Below, one piece after another: positions 16,626 through 25,468 of a stretch of 64,000 bases of DNA (positions within the stretch are counted from its first letter, which is position 1; each line of letters opens with the position of its first letter). Below the pieces are notes generated by a model. It was not told the DNA's origin. It saw only the letters and a list, made by a program, of their open reading frames with translations, and ran no database searches. The position numbers and the translations under genes are program-made. This DNA comes from Gracilimonas sp040117685 (lineage in GTDB: Bacteria > Bacteroidota > Rhodothermia > Balneolales > Balneolaceae), in assembly GCF_040117685.2 (NCBI RefSeq), contig NZ_JBEDYP020000009.1, positions 62,001 to 126,000 on the forward strand, read 5' to 3'.

Positions 16626-17888
16626 TCACTTCACCACATCTTCATCATAACTCTTCATGGCTTGAAGAAAACAGAAAGTGGCCAACACCCCACATACTGT
16701 AAATACCAGCAGCAGTGCTTTCGAAGGTCCGTAAACTCCGGTAAATACATGATCAATCATCCAGCCGGTTACGGGCGGACCGATGCCAAAACCAACAATG
16801 CTCACTACAAACAAGTAAACCGCGCCGGCCATGCCCCGCATGTCTGATTTAACGAAGTACTGGATGAGCGCAGCTGCCACTCCGTTATAGGATGAAGAGA
16901 CCACATTGGCAAACCCGACTAACAGAAATGCTGCTAAAGCCGACTCTGCCATCAACCCGAAATAATAGAATGGAAGACCGCCAAGGGCTGCTACAATACC
17001 CATCACAAAGCGTTTTTCAGCTCCCCATTTTTTAGCGAAGAAGTCGGCCAGCCAGCCGGAAGCATTTACGCTGATTCCGGTTGCAAACATAAACCATCCA
17101 TATTGTGAAATCAGCGAAGGCATTTCAAAGGTATCATTCAGCACAGTCCCGATGAAAGCAAGAATGGTATATCCGCTTAGTGCCAGCAATGAAAAACCGG
17201 CAAGGTGGTACCGTACGGTTTTCTTTTGAAGGATGAACTTCAATACATTAAAAAAGTCAGTGGCTTTGCGCTCACTTTTTCCTGATTTACGCTTCGGCTC
17301 CCGAATCAACAAAAAACCAATCACGAATAACAAAATTCCCGGCCAACCCACGGTTTTCATGGCTACCCGCCAGTCGTAAAGCTCGGCAACTGATCCGCCA
17401 ATCAAAAAGGATAATCCTACACCCACAAAAATCCCGGAGGCATAAAAAGAAAATACCCGCGCCCTTTTCTCGGGTGGAAAATAATCAGCCAGTAGCGAAT
17501 ATACGGCCGGACTTAGTGCCGACTGGCTCACCCCTACAAAAAAGCGGGCCGTTACCAGAAACAGGAACGAGCTGGCAAAACCACTGGCTACGGTCATCAG
17601 GCTCCAGATCAATAACCCCGTCAGGATTATCCGCTTTCTGGAAAACTGGTCGGCAAACCACCCCATGAATATTCCACAGACAGCATAAATCAGAGAAAAA
17701 GCCGGTCCGTACAGCACCCCGATTTGCGTGTTGGTGAAGCCGAGGTCATCCCGGATGGCTGTTCCCAACACGGCTACAATCTGCCGATCCACAAAGCTGG
17801 TTATATAGATCAGAAATAGTAAACCAAGCACCAGCCAGGCATAGAATTTGGGGGATTTAGCTTCGAGCGTTTCGTATATAAATTTCAT
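16626..17888 (-). CDS. MFS transporter
   Basis: Starting at the ATG at 17888 (420 residues) places the first helix near residue 20; upstream in-frame starts would only add a basic non-conserved leader. Twelve membrane helices can be counted. The MFS loop signature 'GWFADQFSRKRIILTG' lies between helices 2 and 3, with 'FVDRQIVAVLGTAIRDDLGFTNTQIG' features of the spinster-like/anion-cation families at the N-terminus. The substrate cannot be read from sequence. It is the first minus-strand gene of this stretch; 130 bases separate it from the regulator operon, so co-regulation is unlikely. Confidence 0.85.
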   Translation of the reverse strand: MKFIYETLEAKSPKFYAWLVLGLLFLIYITSFVDRQIVAVLGTAIRDDLGFTNTQIGVLYGPAFSLIYAVCGIFMGWFADQFSRKRIILTGLLIWSLMTVASGFASSFLFLVTARFFVGVSQSALSPAVYSLLADYFPPEKRARVFSFYASGIFVGVGLSFLIGGSVAELYDWRVAMKTVGWPGILLFVIGFLLIREPKRKSGKSERKATDFFNVLKFILQKKTVRYHLAGFSLLALSGYTILAFIGTVLNDTFEMPSLISQYGWFMFATGISVNASGWLADFFAKKWGAEKRFVMGIVAALGGLPFYYFGLMAESALAAFLLVGFANVVSSSYNGVAAALIQYFVKSDMRGMAGAVYLFVVSIVGFGIGPPVTGWMIDHVFTGVYGPSKALLLVFTVCGVLATFCFLQAMKSYDEDVVK

Positions 17889-18010
17889 GGCCTCAAAGAT
17901 AGAGCACAGATTGGTGGGATGGAAGCGGGGAAGAACACTGAACAAGGAACCTTGAATATGTCCATTCATCATGGTCATCCTAAACATCCTGTAAATCACG
18001 GTTCAATAAT

Positions 18011-18114
18011 TTTATGGAACACGGATGACACTGATAATGCGGATTGTCACTGATTTTTTTAGTTAAATCAATAATCTGTGATTACCCGTCAAATCCTCCT
18101 CATCCATGTTCCAT
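18011..18114. repeat. Intergenic element with TGGAACAyGGATGA arms
   Basis: TGGAACACGGATGA (18015-18028) and TCATCCATGTTCCA (18100-18113) are inverted arms with one mismatch. Between them are degenerate repeats of GGATTGTCACTGATTTTT and its complement. The same word, TGGAACATGGATGA, occurs at 55831-55844. The remaining 140 bases up to the next gene show nothing clear. The element fills the divergent spacer between the MFS and asd genes. Confidence 0.65.
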
Positions 18115-18257
18115 TCCCTGCCTGAACATAGCATCATTTTTTCTTCAGATAATTATAATCGGTTACAAAAAACCTCCAATAAAACGTTCACATAAAGGGC
18201 GCAGAATGTTTATTTTTAGTGCTTACAAATTTTGATTTAACTCTCTACTCAATCACC

Positions 18258-19310
18258 ATGATGAAAGCTGGAATTCTGGGCGCTACCGGTGCCGTTGGCC
18301 AAAAATTTATTCGTTTGCTCCAGGGGCATCCCTGGTTTAAAATCGAGGCACTGGGTGCTTCGGAACGTTCGGCCGGCAAAAAATATAAAGACGCCGCCAA
18401 CTGGATTGAGGATGTGGTGCTGCCGGAACACATCAAAGAAACCGTTGTCAAAAAATGTGACCCTGCAGAATTTAGTAAGGTAGATTTTGTGTTTTCGGGA
18501 CTGGATTCCTCCGTAGCCGGAGATATCGAAAAAGCTTTTGCCGAAGCCGGTATTCCCGTCATTTCCAATGCCAAGAATTACCGTCAGGACCCTACCGTGC
18601 CGCTGCTGATACCGGAAATTAACCCGGATCATACCGATCTTATTAAAACACAATCGTTCAGTAAAGACGGCAAAGGCTGGATTGTAACTAATCCGAATTG
18701 CGTAGCTGTACCGCTTTCTCTGGCATTAAAACCATTGTATGACGCCTTCGGAATTGAGTCGCTCATCCTTACCACCATGCAGGCTGTTTCTGGAGCCGGA
18801 TATCCCGGTGTAGCCAGTTTGGATATTCTGGGTAATGTGGTTCCCTTTATTTCCGGAGAAGAACCTAAAGTTGGACCGGAAACCCGGAAGCTACTGAGTT
18901 CTCTGTCAGGTGAATCCTTGAGCCTACCCGAATTTAAAGTTCAGGCTACTGCAACCCGCGTTCCGTCTATCAACGGGCATATGATATCTGCGACTGTGAA
19001 GTTGGTAAACCCTCCAGCCAACCTGAATGAACTAAAAGAGGCATATAACAGCTACCAGAACCCGGTGGGTAATTTGGACCTTCCGTTTTCTCCGGCCTCT
19101 TTATACAACCTGCACGATAATGAGTACTATCCCCAACCCCGCCTCCATGCTGATTGGGAGAATGGGATGCAACTGCATTTAGGCCGGCTGCGAAAAGCCG
19201 AAGTATTTGATGTCAGCTTCGTGGCTATGGCTCACAACACCATTCGCGGTGCAGCCGGTGGTGCTATCCTAAATGCCGAATTATTGACCAAAAAAGGGTT
19301 TTTGAAATAG
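18258..19310 (+). CDS. asd: Aspartate-semialdehyde dehydrogenase
   Basis: The 350-residue product (349 from the adjacent second ATG) has the NADP-binding 'GILGATGAVGQKFIRLL', the catalytic Cys148 in 'TNPNCVAVPLSLAL' and the conserved His241 in 'SINGHMISATVKL'. These and the overall length mark the archaeal/fungal-like branch of aspartate-semialdehyde dehydrogenase, rather than ArgC. It reduces aspartyl phosphate to the semialdehyde for lysine, methionine and threonine synthesis and for diaminopimelate. It is monocistronic, closed by the 15-bp hairpin at 19330-19363. Upstream in-frame start codons are less likely than the ATGATG pair. Confidence 0.93.
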   Translation: MMKAGILGATGAVGQKFIRLLQGHPWFKIEALGASERSAGKKYKDAANWIEDVVLPEHIKETVVKKCDPAEFSKVDFVFSGLDSSVAGDIEKAFAEAGIPVISNAKNYRQDPTVPLLIPEINPDHTDLIKTQSFSKDGKGWIVTNPNCVAVPLSLALKPLYDAFGIESLILTTMQAVSGAGYPGVASLDILGNVVPFISGEEPKVGPETRKLLSSLSGESLSLPEFKVQATATRVPSINGHMISATVKLVNPPANLNELKEAYNSYQNPVGNLDLPFSPASLYNLHDNEYYPQPRLHADWENGMQLHLGRLRKAEVFDVSFVAMAHNTIRGAAGGAILNAELLTKKGFLK

Positions 19311-19329
19311 CATAATTTTTACCCTTCAT

Positions 19330-19366
19330 AACGTAGAGACACAAGATTTTGTGTCTCTACGTTTTG
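19330..19366. repeat. CGTAGAGACACAAG hairpin, copy 1
   Basis: AACGTAGAGACACAA and TTGTGTCTCTACGTT form a perfect 15-bp stem with loop GATT, then TTTTG. It separates the convergent asd and PH-like genes and probably terminates transcription. A near-identical copy is at 35735-35768, so this is a dispersed palindrome rather than a unique terminator. Confidence 0.9.
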
Positions 19367-19373
19367 GGTAAAA

Positions 19374-19769
19374 TTATTCTTCCATATCACCCAGGCGCTT
19401 TTGCGACATATACAGGTTTAATTTGGTGGAAAACCGGATCGCCTCGTTCTTGTCGTTGCGCTTGATGTTTAATTTAATCTTGCCCTGATCACTGCCCGGC
19501 AGCGGTTCAAAAAATGCCCATTGATTAGCTTCGATAATCAATTTCCCCCCGGTAAAAAAAAGAAACCCTTTTTTGTACTGAATCTTTTTGATGTGGTCGA
19601 GCTGAATGGAAAACTTACTCAGGTTGCTCAAACCGTTCCCCATCATATCGTACACCTTGTATTCAAAAAGCAGTTCACCATCAAGGAAACTCAGAATTCC
19701 CTTTACCTCCTTTACCTCTACTTTTACATCTTCAGTTTCGTACATCGAGTAGTTAAAAGGAATGCTCAT
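19374..19769 (-). CDS. Small beta-rich protein of unknown function, paralog A
   Basis: I do not recognise the family of this 131-residue protein. It has no signal or membrane segment. Its order of elements is 'GILSFLDGELLFEYKVYD', an acidic/hydrophobic middle, 'LDHIKKIQYKKGFLFFTGGKLIIEAN', 'LPGSDQGKIKLNIKRNDKN' and a helix 'STKLNLYMSQKRLGDMEE'. The upstream neighbour has the same order, so these are tandem duplicates. The alternating strand pattern and closing helix recall PH-like/bPH folds (inference). It starts four bases after the neighbour's stop, hence one operon. Confidence 0.7.
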   Translation of the reverse strand: MSIPFNYSMYETEDVKVEVKEVKGILSFLDGELLFEYKVYDMMGNGLSNLSKFSIQLDHIKKIQYKKGFLFFTGGKLIIEANQWAFFEPLPGSDQGKIKLNIKRNDKNEAIRFSTKLNLYMSQKRLGDMEE

Positions 19770-19772
19770 GGT

Positions 19773-20150
19773 TTAATCTTCCAGCTCGTTTAGTTTCTGT
19801 TCGGACAGCTTCAGGTTCAGATTGGATGAGATGTTAGCTGCTACATTTCGATGCTTTCGCTTCACTTTTAATACACGTTCGGTTAACTCCTTACCGGGGA
19901 GATCTCCAAAAGATGAGGCTCTTTTGCCATGCAAAATCAGTTTTCCGCTAAACCACCCTTTTTTAAACTCCAGCATATCCAGCTCCGACAAGGGTATGGT
20001 TTCAGACATCAAATCAGACTCATATGCTTCTACCACGGCATCTTTTTTCTTGTATTCAAAGACCAGATTCTCACTTTCCACGCGCAGAATTCCCTCCACT
20101 TTCATGAATCCGCCGTTTAAATTTTCGATTGAAAAAGGAAGACTTCGCAT
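19773..20150 (-). CDS. Small beta-rich protein of unknown function, paralog B
   Basis: This 125-residue protein mirrors its downstream neighbour: 'VEGILRVESENLVFEYKKKD', 'LSELDMLEFKKGWFSGKLILHGK', 'DLPGKELTERVLKVKRKHRN' and the closing 'SSNLNLKLSEQKLNELED'. The two align along their whole length with the same strand-strand-helix layout, although identity is low, so the duplication is old. It is cytoplasmic by absence of signal. Function is unknown; a PH-like fold is a guess. It is the first gene of the two-gene operon. Confidence 0.7.
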   Translation of the reverse strand: MRSLPFSIENLNGGFMKVEGILRVESENLVFEYKKKDAVVEAYESDLMSETIPLSELDMLEFKKGWFSGKLILHGKRASSFGDLPGKELTERVLKVKRKHRNVAANISSNLNLKLSEQKLNELED

Positions 20151-20280
20151 ATGCGTTACTGATTTTTAAAGGTTTAGATGCTTTTTAAAAAACTTCTAAA
20201 AAAGTACAAAAAATCTGTAAGGAGTGCCCGTTTCATCGCTCTAACTAAACAGCTAACAAAGAGAAAACTAATCATTGCCT

Positions 20281-20349
20281 TGAGAATGACACAACATTCT
20301 CAATGTCCTTCCAGGGGTAAAAGGTGGAACATCCTTTTACCCTATTTTT
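20281..20349 (+). ncRNA. Orphan double hairpin with terminator (possible sRNA or leader)
   Basis: TGAGAATG-ACACAA-CATTCTCA (20281-20302) is followed by GGGTAAAAGG (20315-20324), an 8-base loop and CCTTTTACCC (20333-20342), then TATTTTTTT. The second hairpin is a textbook intrinsic terminator on the plus strand, but no plus-strand gene precedes it: the neighbour to the left is read away. TTCCA (20309-20313) could alternatively pair with TGGAA in the terminator loop. It may end a short RNA or attenuate the 5' leader of the lamin-tail gene that starts at 20419. No promoter is convincing. Confidence 0.4.
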
Positions 20350-20418
20350 TTATCGGGATATTTTTTCATGCAAGTCATTAAACAATTGTTTTAATTGACT
20401 GAATAACAATTCGGGAGC

Positions 20419-22416
20419 ATGAGGGTACTATTATTCGTGATATTATGGGGATTGCCCTGTATCATATTCGGGCAGTCGGTAAACTTCGAGGATGACTTTT
20501 CGGATCAGGATATTTCTGACTGGACAGGAAGTATTGGCGATTTCATCTTCACCGAAGAAAACGGAAATATTCTGCTCCAACAAAATGCGACCGGGGCCGG
20601 TGTTTCTTACCTGAGTACTCCTTCCATTAATTCTGTAGGCTTCTGGGAATTTTTTATAAGGTTTGATGGATTCAGCCCCTCTTCCGGCAACAAAGCAGAG
20701 ATATACCTGATGAGCGATGACCAGGACCTGACCTCCTCATTGAATGGATACAAACTTAGGGGTGGTGAAAACGGCAGTAGCGATGTGTTCAGGCTGCTGC
20801 GAATTGACAATGGAAGTGAAGCGGATGAAGTACTGACCGGAATTACCAATATCAGCTCGGGCGGAGGTTATCGTGTTAAAATAACCCGGGACGCCTCCGG
20901 AAACTGGACGCTGGAAGTTGCTGAGGGTTATACCGGCGTGCTATCCGTGGAAGATACCGGAACCGACAACATTTATACTACCACCTCCTATTTCGGATTT
21001 AAGAATACCTACTCTTCTACCCGATCCGACCTGTTTTACTACGACTTCAAAATTGATATTCCCCCTGTTGAAGTTACTTCCGTTTCATTGGTTAGTGATA
21101 CAGAAGTAGATGTTATCTTTTCCCGTGATATTGATTCATCCTCCGCTCAGACATCCGATTTTACCTTAAACCCTGGAGCAGTAAATCCTCAATCCGTAAA
21201 TCTGCAAAGCAGCGACACCGCACGCATTACTTTTCCTTCAAACATTCCCAGCGGGGCAAACTCGCTCACCATCTCCGATATTAAAGACAGCGCCAATGAA
21301 ACCACCTTAGCCGATACCACCTTCCCGTTTTTTGTGTATGATGTTTATCAACCCGGAGATGTAATTATCAATGAATTTATGAAGGATCCGCCGCCGGGTA
21401 CGGCTGAATATGTGGAGCTTCGAAATACTTCTTCCCGATATTTAAACCTGAGGAACTGGCAACTTGGTGATAATAACTCACTCAGCACAATTTCTTTTTC
21501 AAACTTTACTCTGCATCCCGACAGCTTTGTAGTGGTCTCGTCTGATACTTCCACTTTAAATACGTTTTATGGTAAAGCGGTATATCTTCAGGCTTCCCTC
21601 CCGGCCTTCAATAATGGCGGAGACCAAATTCGGCTTTTTAATGAGTCAGGAAGCCTTATCGATTCCCTCCAATACAATGCGGACTGGGGTGGTGAAGACG
21701 TGGCCCTGGAGCGAAGGAACTCAGTTGTCCCTTCTTTTTACCAGGAAAACTGGGGAGACAGCCCAAGCCCCGGTTTTGGTACTCCGGGGTTTTCGAACCA
21801 AATTCAGCCCGACATTACCCCTCCCTATATTTCAACATTAGAGGTGGTGGACAGTCAAACCCTGTTGTTGACACTTTCCGAAAGGGCTGATACTTCAACA
21901 GTTTTGGATCAAAGCAACTATTCGATCAGCCAGAATCCTGAAGCCGGAGCAACACCTCCACCCATCCCTGCCATTAATTCGGTTCAACAAATAGCGCCGG
22001 ACTCATTGCGCATTTTACTGGATACCGATCTTCAGGAATACGATGGCAACTGGACCTTAACGCTTAATAACCTCACCGATATTTTTGGGAATAGTGCGGA
22101 TATTGTAACCGACTTCAATTACTACGTGATTTTTTCCGCTGAGCCCAATCAGGTGGTGATTAATGAGTTTATGTACGACCCCGGTGACGGCTTTTCGGAA
22201 TTTGTGGAGCTTTACAACCATTCGGACAGCTCATTCAGCCTTCAGTACTGGACGTTTAACGATAATACCGGAAGTGATGAATTTATCTCTCCTGAAAGCT
22301 TTGTATTGCCTGCCGGTAAATTCGTGGTTCTGGCTCCCGACAGCACCCTGACCACTTCCTTTCCGGGCATTCCGCTCATTGATATGAGTAGTCGCTTTTC
22401 TTCCCTTGAACAATAG
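20419..22416 (+). CDS. Lamin-tail-domain surface protein, N-terminal part (frameshifted)
   Basis: This open frame gives 665 residues: a signal peptide ending 'CIIFGQ', a concanavalin-like N-terminal domain (about 25-205), an Ig/CARDB-like stretch, a first lamin-tail domain ('VIINEFMKDPPPGTAEYVELRN', from about 315), a linker, and a second one ('VVINEFMYDPGDGFSEFVELYN', from about 580) that is cut off by TAG. The protein sense continues in another frame: an extra G at 22408 turns the expected S-S-L-N-N-S-S into S-S-L-E-Q-stop. The whole gene is 20419-25381, about 1,650 residues. Either it is a pseudogene, a phase-variable gene, or this single base is an assembly error. Confidence 0.75.
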   Translation: MRVLLFVILWGLPCIIFGQSVNFEDDFSDQDISDWTGSIGDFIFTEENGNILLQQNATGAGVSYLSTPSINSVGFWEFFIRFDGFSPSSGNKAEIYLMSDDQDLTSSLNGYKLRGGENGSSDVFRLLRIDNGSEADEVLTGITNISSGGGYRVKITRDASGNWTLEVAEGYTGVLSVEDTGTDNIYTTTSYFGFKNTYSSTRSDLFYYDFKIDIPPVEVTSVSLVSDTEVDVIFSRDIDSSSAQTSDFTLNPGAVNPQSVNLQSSDTARITFPSNIPSGANSLTISDIKDSANETTLADTTFPFFVYDVYQPGDVIINEFMKDPPPGTAEYVELRNTSSRYLNLRNWQLGDNNSLSTISFSNFTLHPDSFVVVSSDTSTLNTFYGKAVYLQASLPAFNNGGDQIRLFNESGSLIDSLQYNADWGGEDVALERRNSVVPSFYQENWGDSPSPGFGTPGFSNQIQPDITPPYISTLEVVDSQTLLLTLSERADTSTVLDQSNYSISQNPEAGATPPPIPAINSVQQIAPDSLRILLDTDLQEYDGNWTLTLNNLTDIFGNSADIVTDFNYYVIFSAEPNQVVINEFMYDPGDGFSEFVELYNHSDSSFSLQYWTFNDNTGSDEFISPESFVLPAGKFVVLAPDSTLTTSFPGIPLIDMSSRFSSLEQ

Positions 22417-25381
22417 TTCTGATGCCATCGTCATCAAAAATCAAAACGGGTTGATTATTGACTCACTGAGCTATGAAGATGGTTGGGGTGGCGAGGAAAT
22501 CTCACTGGAAAGAAGAACTGCAGCTGTGACCGGACTTTATCGGGAGAACTGGAGCGATTCACCTTCCGAAGACAAAGCTACCCCCGGACTTCCCAATTTA
22601 ATACCGGAAGATGAAACCCCACCGGAGCTCGATAACCTTTCAGTTGTGAATGACAGCACTCTTCAGCTCATATTTAGCGAACGAGTTGTGGAATCACCGG
22701 CCATCAACCCCGAAAACTTTAGCTTCACCGAGCTTCCTGAAGCTTCCGGTAATTCACTCCTCCCCCAATCATTTAACTACCTTGCGCCCGATACGGTAAT
22801 CATTGCTTTTTCGACCAAGATTCCCAGAAAAGAAACCGGAACTACCTATCAGCTTGGGGTAAGTAATCAGACAGATGTATTCGGAAATACTTCCGGTGAA
22901 TTAATAGCTGAGTTCTTCCTCATCGATCTGGCTGAAGCCTCAAGAAATGGTGTCATCATTAATGAGTTTATGTATGAACCGGATGAAGATTACACCGAGT
23001 TTATTGAACTGTTTAACGCTACCGACAAAAATTACGATTTACGCAACTGGACGCTGAACGACAATACCGGAAACCGCAGAGCAATCAGCACCTCCGGACT
23101 TGATCTTACCCTGAACTCCTACCTGATTCTCGCTCCTGACAGTTCATTTCTGGATCTATTCCCGAACCGGCCAACTCTCATTTTGGGAAGCTGGTTTCCG
23201 TCTTTAAATAACAGTACCGACGCAATTGTTATTCGTAATGCCAACGGAGAACTCATCGATTCGTTGACCTTCACGTCCGAATGGGGTGGAGAAGGTGTTT
23301 CGCTCGAACGCAGAAGTCCGGACCACCCTTCCTTTTATCGAGAAAACTGGGGCGACTCTCCTTCCGGTACCAAATCTACACCGGGACTTCCCAACCGCAT
23401 TGAGCAGGATAATGAGCCTCCGGTTCTGGAACATGCATTTATTACTTCCCCTGACTCCATTCAACTGATTTTCAATGAACGAGTCGATTCTGTTTTAGCC
23501 ACTGATATTTCCAACTACTCTACCTCACCATCATTGTCGATTGCTGAAGTGGCAAATTACAATGGAGATAGTTTGTCCCTGGTCCTGAGTACTTCTCTTT
23601 CCAGTGGAGATACATTTACTCTTACTGTAACCAATAAACAGGATATTTTCGGGAATACCCTGACTTCAGCTTCAGTGGATCTGGAGTACACGGTTTTTTC
23701 TCCGGTCACCCCAAGGGATGTCATCATTAATGAAATACTGTACCGAAGAGCAAGTGCTGAATCTGCGGAATTTATCGAGCTCTACAACCGAACATCTGAC
23801 AATTTCAATCTTACCGGCTGGACCTTTTCCGATGCAACCGGCTCTACCACTATTCCTGAAGGGACTGTTATCAAGAGTAATGAATACCTGGTACTTACCG
23901 ATTCTGAAGAATTTGCCTCAGGCAGTACTCTTGCCAAAGCTAAATTGAATGAAAATGTGGTTTACCTCTCGGGATTTCCTTCTTTGAATGATGATGAAGA
24001 TGCGATAGTGATTAAGGATGGAAACGGTATGATTGTTGACAGTTTGTTTTACCGGGAGACATGGGGAGGGAATAAAACCGGCATCTCTTTGGAACGAAAA
24101 GATCCTGAATCCGCATCGAATGATGCCGGTAACTGGGCTTCCAGCACTTCCCAAACAGGAAACAGCGCCGGGGCACAGAGTTCAATCTATCAACCCGATC
24201 AAACCCCGCCTGAAATTGTTTTTGCCAAACTGCAGACTGACGGTAAAATCTATGTGGCATTTTCAGAATTTGTTCGCTCCTCCGGCACGGAACCAATAAC
24301 TGTAAATGAAGAGCCCGCCTCCATCACTGAATACAATGAAGAAAATGCGAATATCCTCATCATCGGGGATGGCGCCTACCCAACCGGAGCGCCTCTTAAC
24401 ATCGCTTTTGGGCAGGCCACTGATTTCCGGGGGAATACATCCGGGGAGCTGTCAATTGAAGTATCTCAGCCTCTTTCCAAAGGCAGCGTGGTGATTAATG
24501 AAATTCTGTTCGATCCGCTTGCCAATTCAGACGACAATCTCCCGGACCAAACGGAGTACATAGAGCTCTATAACAGAGCTAAGTATGCTGTTTCTCTGGA
24601 AGGCTTTTTTATCCATGATGAACCGGATGAGAATAATGAAATCCGATCCGTTCATCCATTCAACTCTGAGTTTCGATGGATTCCTTCAGGTGAAACGGTT
24701 GTATTGTATGCCGAAGACCAATCCTCCGTATTCAGTGAAAGTCGGCTGGCCTCATATTTTGAACTGCAAAATGAAAATGACCAATTCTTCATCCGTACCG
24801 ACCGCTCGAATTTGAGCCTGGCTTCTTCTGATGATGCCATTTACCTGGCAGACAGTACCGGGCTGGTCATCGACTCCGTGTTCTTCGATGAAAGCTGGCA
24901 TAATCCTAATCTGTATGATGTTGACGGCGTGGCCCTTGAACGAATTGATCCTGATAGCCCAAGCAATGATGAGACCAACTGGAGCTCCAGCACACACGTA
25001 AGTGGCGGAACACCGGGCTCAGAAAACTCCATCTACCAACAAGCTGGTGCCAGTCCCGATGACCCGGGCATCACCTTCACTCCCAATCCTTTCTCTCCAG
25101 ACGATGACGGATTCGAAGACAACCTGTTCATCAATTATAAACTGGAACAGCCAGATTACCTGTTACGCGTTCGTGTTTTTGATCGCTATGGGCGGGAAGT
25201 CCGCAAGCTGGCCGATGGCAAACAAGCCGGCTTCGAAGGCTCCCTGATTTGGGATGGCTTAAAAGACAACGGCTCCAAGAATCGGGTAGGGATTTACATA
25301 GTGCTCTTTGAAGCTTACAATAGTGCTGAAGGTAAAAATAAGACGTTTAAGAAAACGGTGGTATTGGCTAAGAGATTTTAA
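22406..25381 (+). CDS. Lamin-tail-domain surface protein, C-terminal part (frameshifted)
   Basis: This 991-residue frame completes the second lamin-tail domain ('SSDAIVIKNQNGLIIDSLSYEDGWGG') and adds three more, beginning 'VIINEFMYEPDEDYTEFIEL' near 22952, 'VIINEILYRRASAESAEFIEL' near 23717 and 'VVINEILFDPLANSDDN' near 24487, each preceded by an Ig-like SbsA-type linker ('TPPELDNLSVVNDSTLQLIFSERV'). The end, 'FTPNPFSPDDDGFEDN...RVRVFDRYGREVRKL', is a CHU_C/FlgD-type Ig domain often found at the end of proteins exported by type IX secretion. The formal TTG start at 22406 is an artefact of the frameshift; no ribosome site is seen. The gene is probably one secreted adhesin or matrix protein with 20419-22416. 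Confidence 0.75.
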   Translation: MNNSSDAIVIKNQNGLIIDSLSYEDGWGGEEISLERRTAAVTGLYRENWSDSPSEDKATPGLPNLIPEDETPPELDNLSVVNDSTLQLIFSERVVESPAINPENFSFTELPEASGNSLLPQSFNYLAPDTVIIAFSTKIPRKETGTTYQLGVSNQTDVFGNTSGELIAEFFLIDLAEASRNGVIINEFMYEPDEDYTEFIELFNATDKNYDLRNWTLNDNTGNRRAISTSGLDLTLNSYLILAPDSSFLDLFPNRPTLILGSWFPSLNNSTDAIVIRNANGELIDSLTFTSEWGGEGVSLERRSPDHPSFYRENWGDSPSGTKSTPGLPNRIEQDNEPPVLEHAFITSPDSIQLIFNERVDSVLATDISNYSTSPSLSIAEVANYNGDSLSLVLSTSLSSGDTFTLTVTNKQDIFGNTLTSASVDLEYTVFSPVTPRDVIINEILYRRASAESAEFIELYNRTSDNFNLTGWTFSDATGSTTIPEGTVIKSNEYLVLTDSEEFASGSTLAKAKLNENVVYLSGFPSLNDDEDAIVIKDGNGMIVDSLFYRETWGGNKTGISLERKDPESASNDAGNWASSTSQTGNSAGAQSSIYQPDQTPPEIVFAKLQTDGKIYVAFSEFVRSSGTEPITVNEEPASITEYNEENANILIIGDGAYPTGAPLNIAFGQATDFRGNTSGELSIEVSQPLSKGSVVINEILFDPLANSDDNLPDQTEYIELYNRAKYAVSLEGFFIHDEPDENNEIRSVHPFNSEFRWIPSGETVVLYAEDQSSVFSESRLASYFELQNENDQFFIRTDRSNLSLASSDDAIYLADSTGLVIDSVFFDESWHNPNLYDVDGVALERIDPDSPSNDETNWSSSTHVSGGTPGSENSIYQQAGASPDDPGITFTPNPFSPDDDGFEDNLFINYKLEQPDYLLRVRVFDRYGREVRKLADGKQAGFEGSLIWDGLKDNGSKNRVGIYIVLFEAYNSAEGKNKTFKKTVVLAKRF

Positions 25382-25390
25382 TTGAAGATT

Positions 25391-25468
25391 GGTAATTATG
25401 AATGTTGAATTTTGAATGGCCCATCAGGAACTCATTCAAAATTTAACATTTAGAATTCATAATTAACC
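25391..25468. repeat. Intergenic palindrome overlapping the TonB-receptor 3' end
   Basis: GGTAATTATGAATGTTGAAT then TTTGAATG (25391-25418) mirrors CATTCAAAATTTAACATT and TAGAATTCATAATTAACC (25433-25468) with few changes. The right arm contains the receptor stop codon and the codons for its last residues (Asn-Tyr-Glu-Phe), so the left arm is in effect an inverted copy of the gene end. It separates two convergent genes and can act as a two-way terminator. Confidence 0.75.

Noticed and set aside
20178..20381. 67-residue basic open frame on the plus strand
   Set aside because: It has a weak AAAGG before its ATG, but the intrinsic terminator at 20315-20349 lies inside its 3' part, and the composition is that of the AT-rich spacer.
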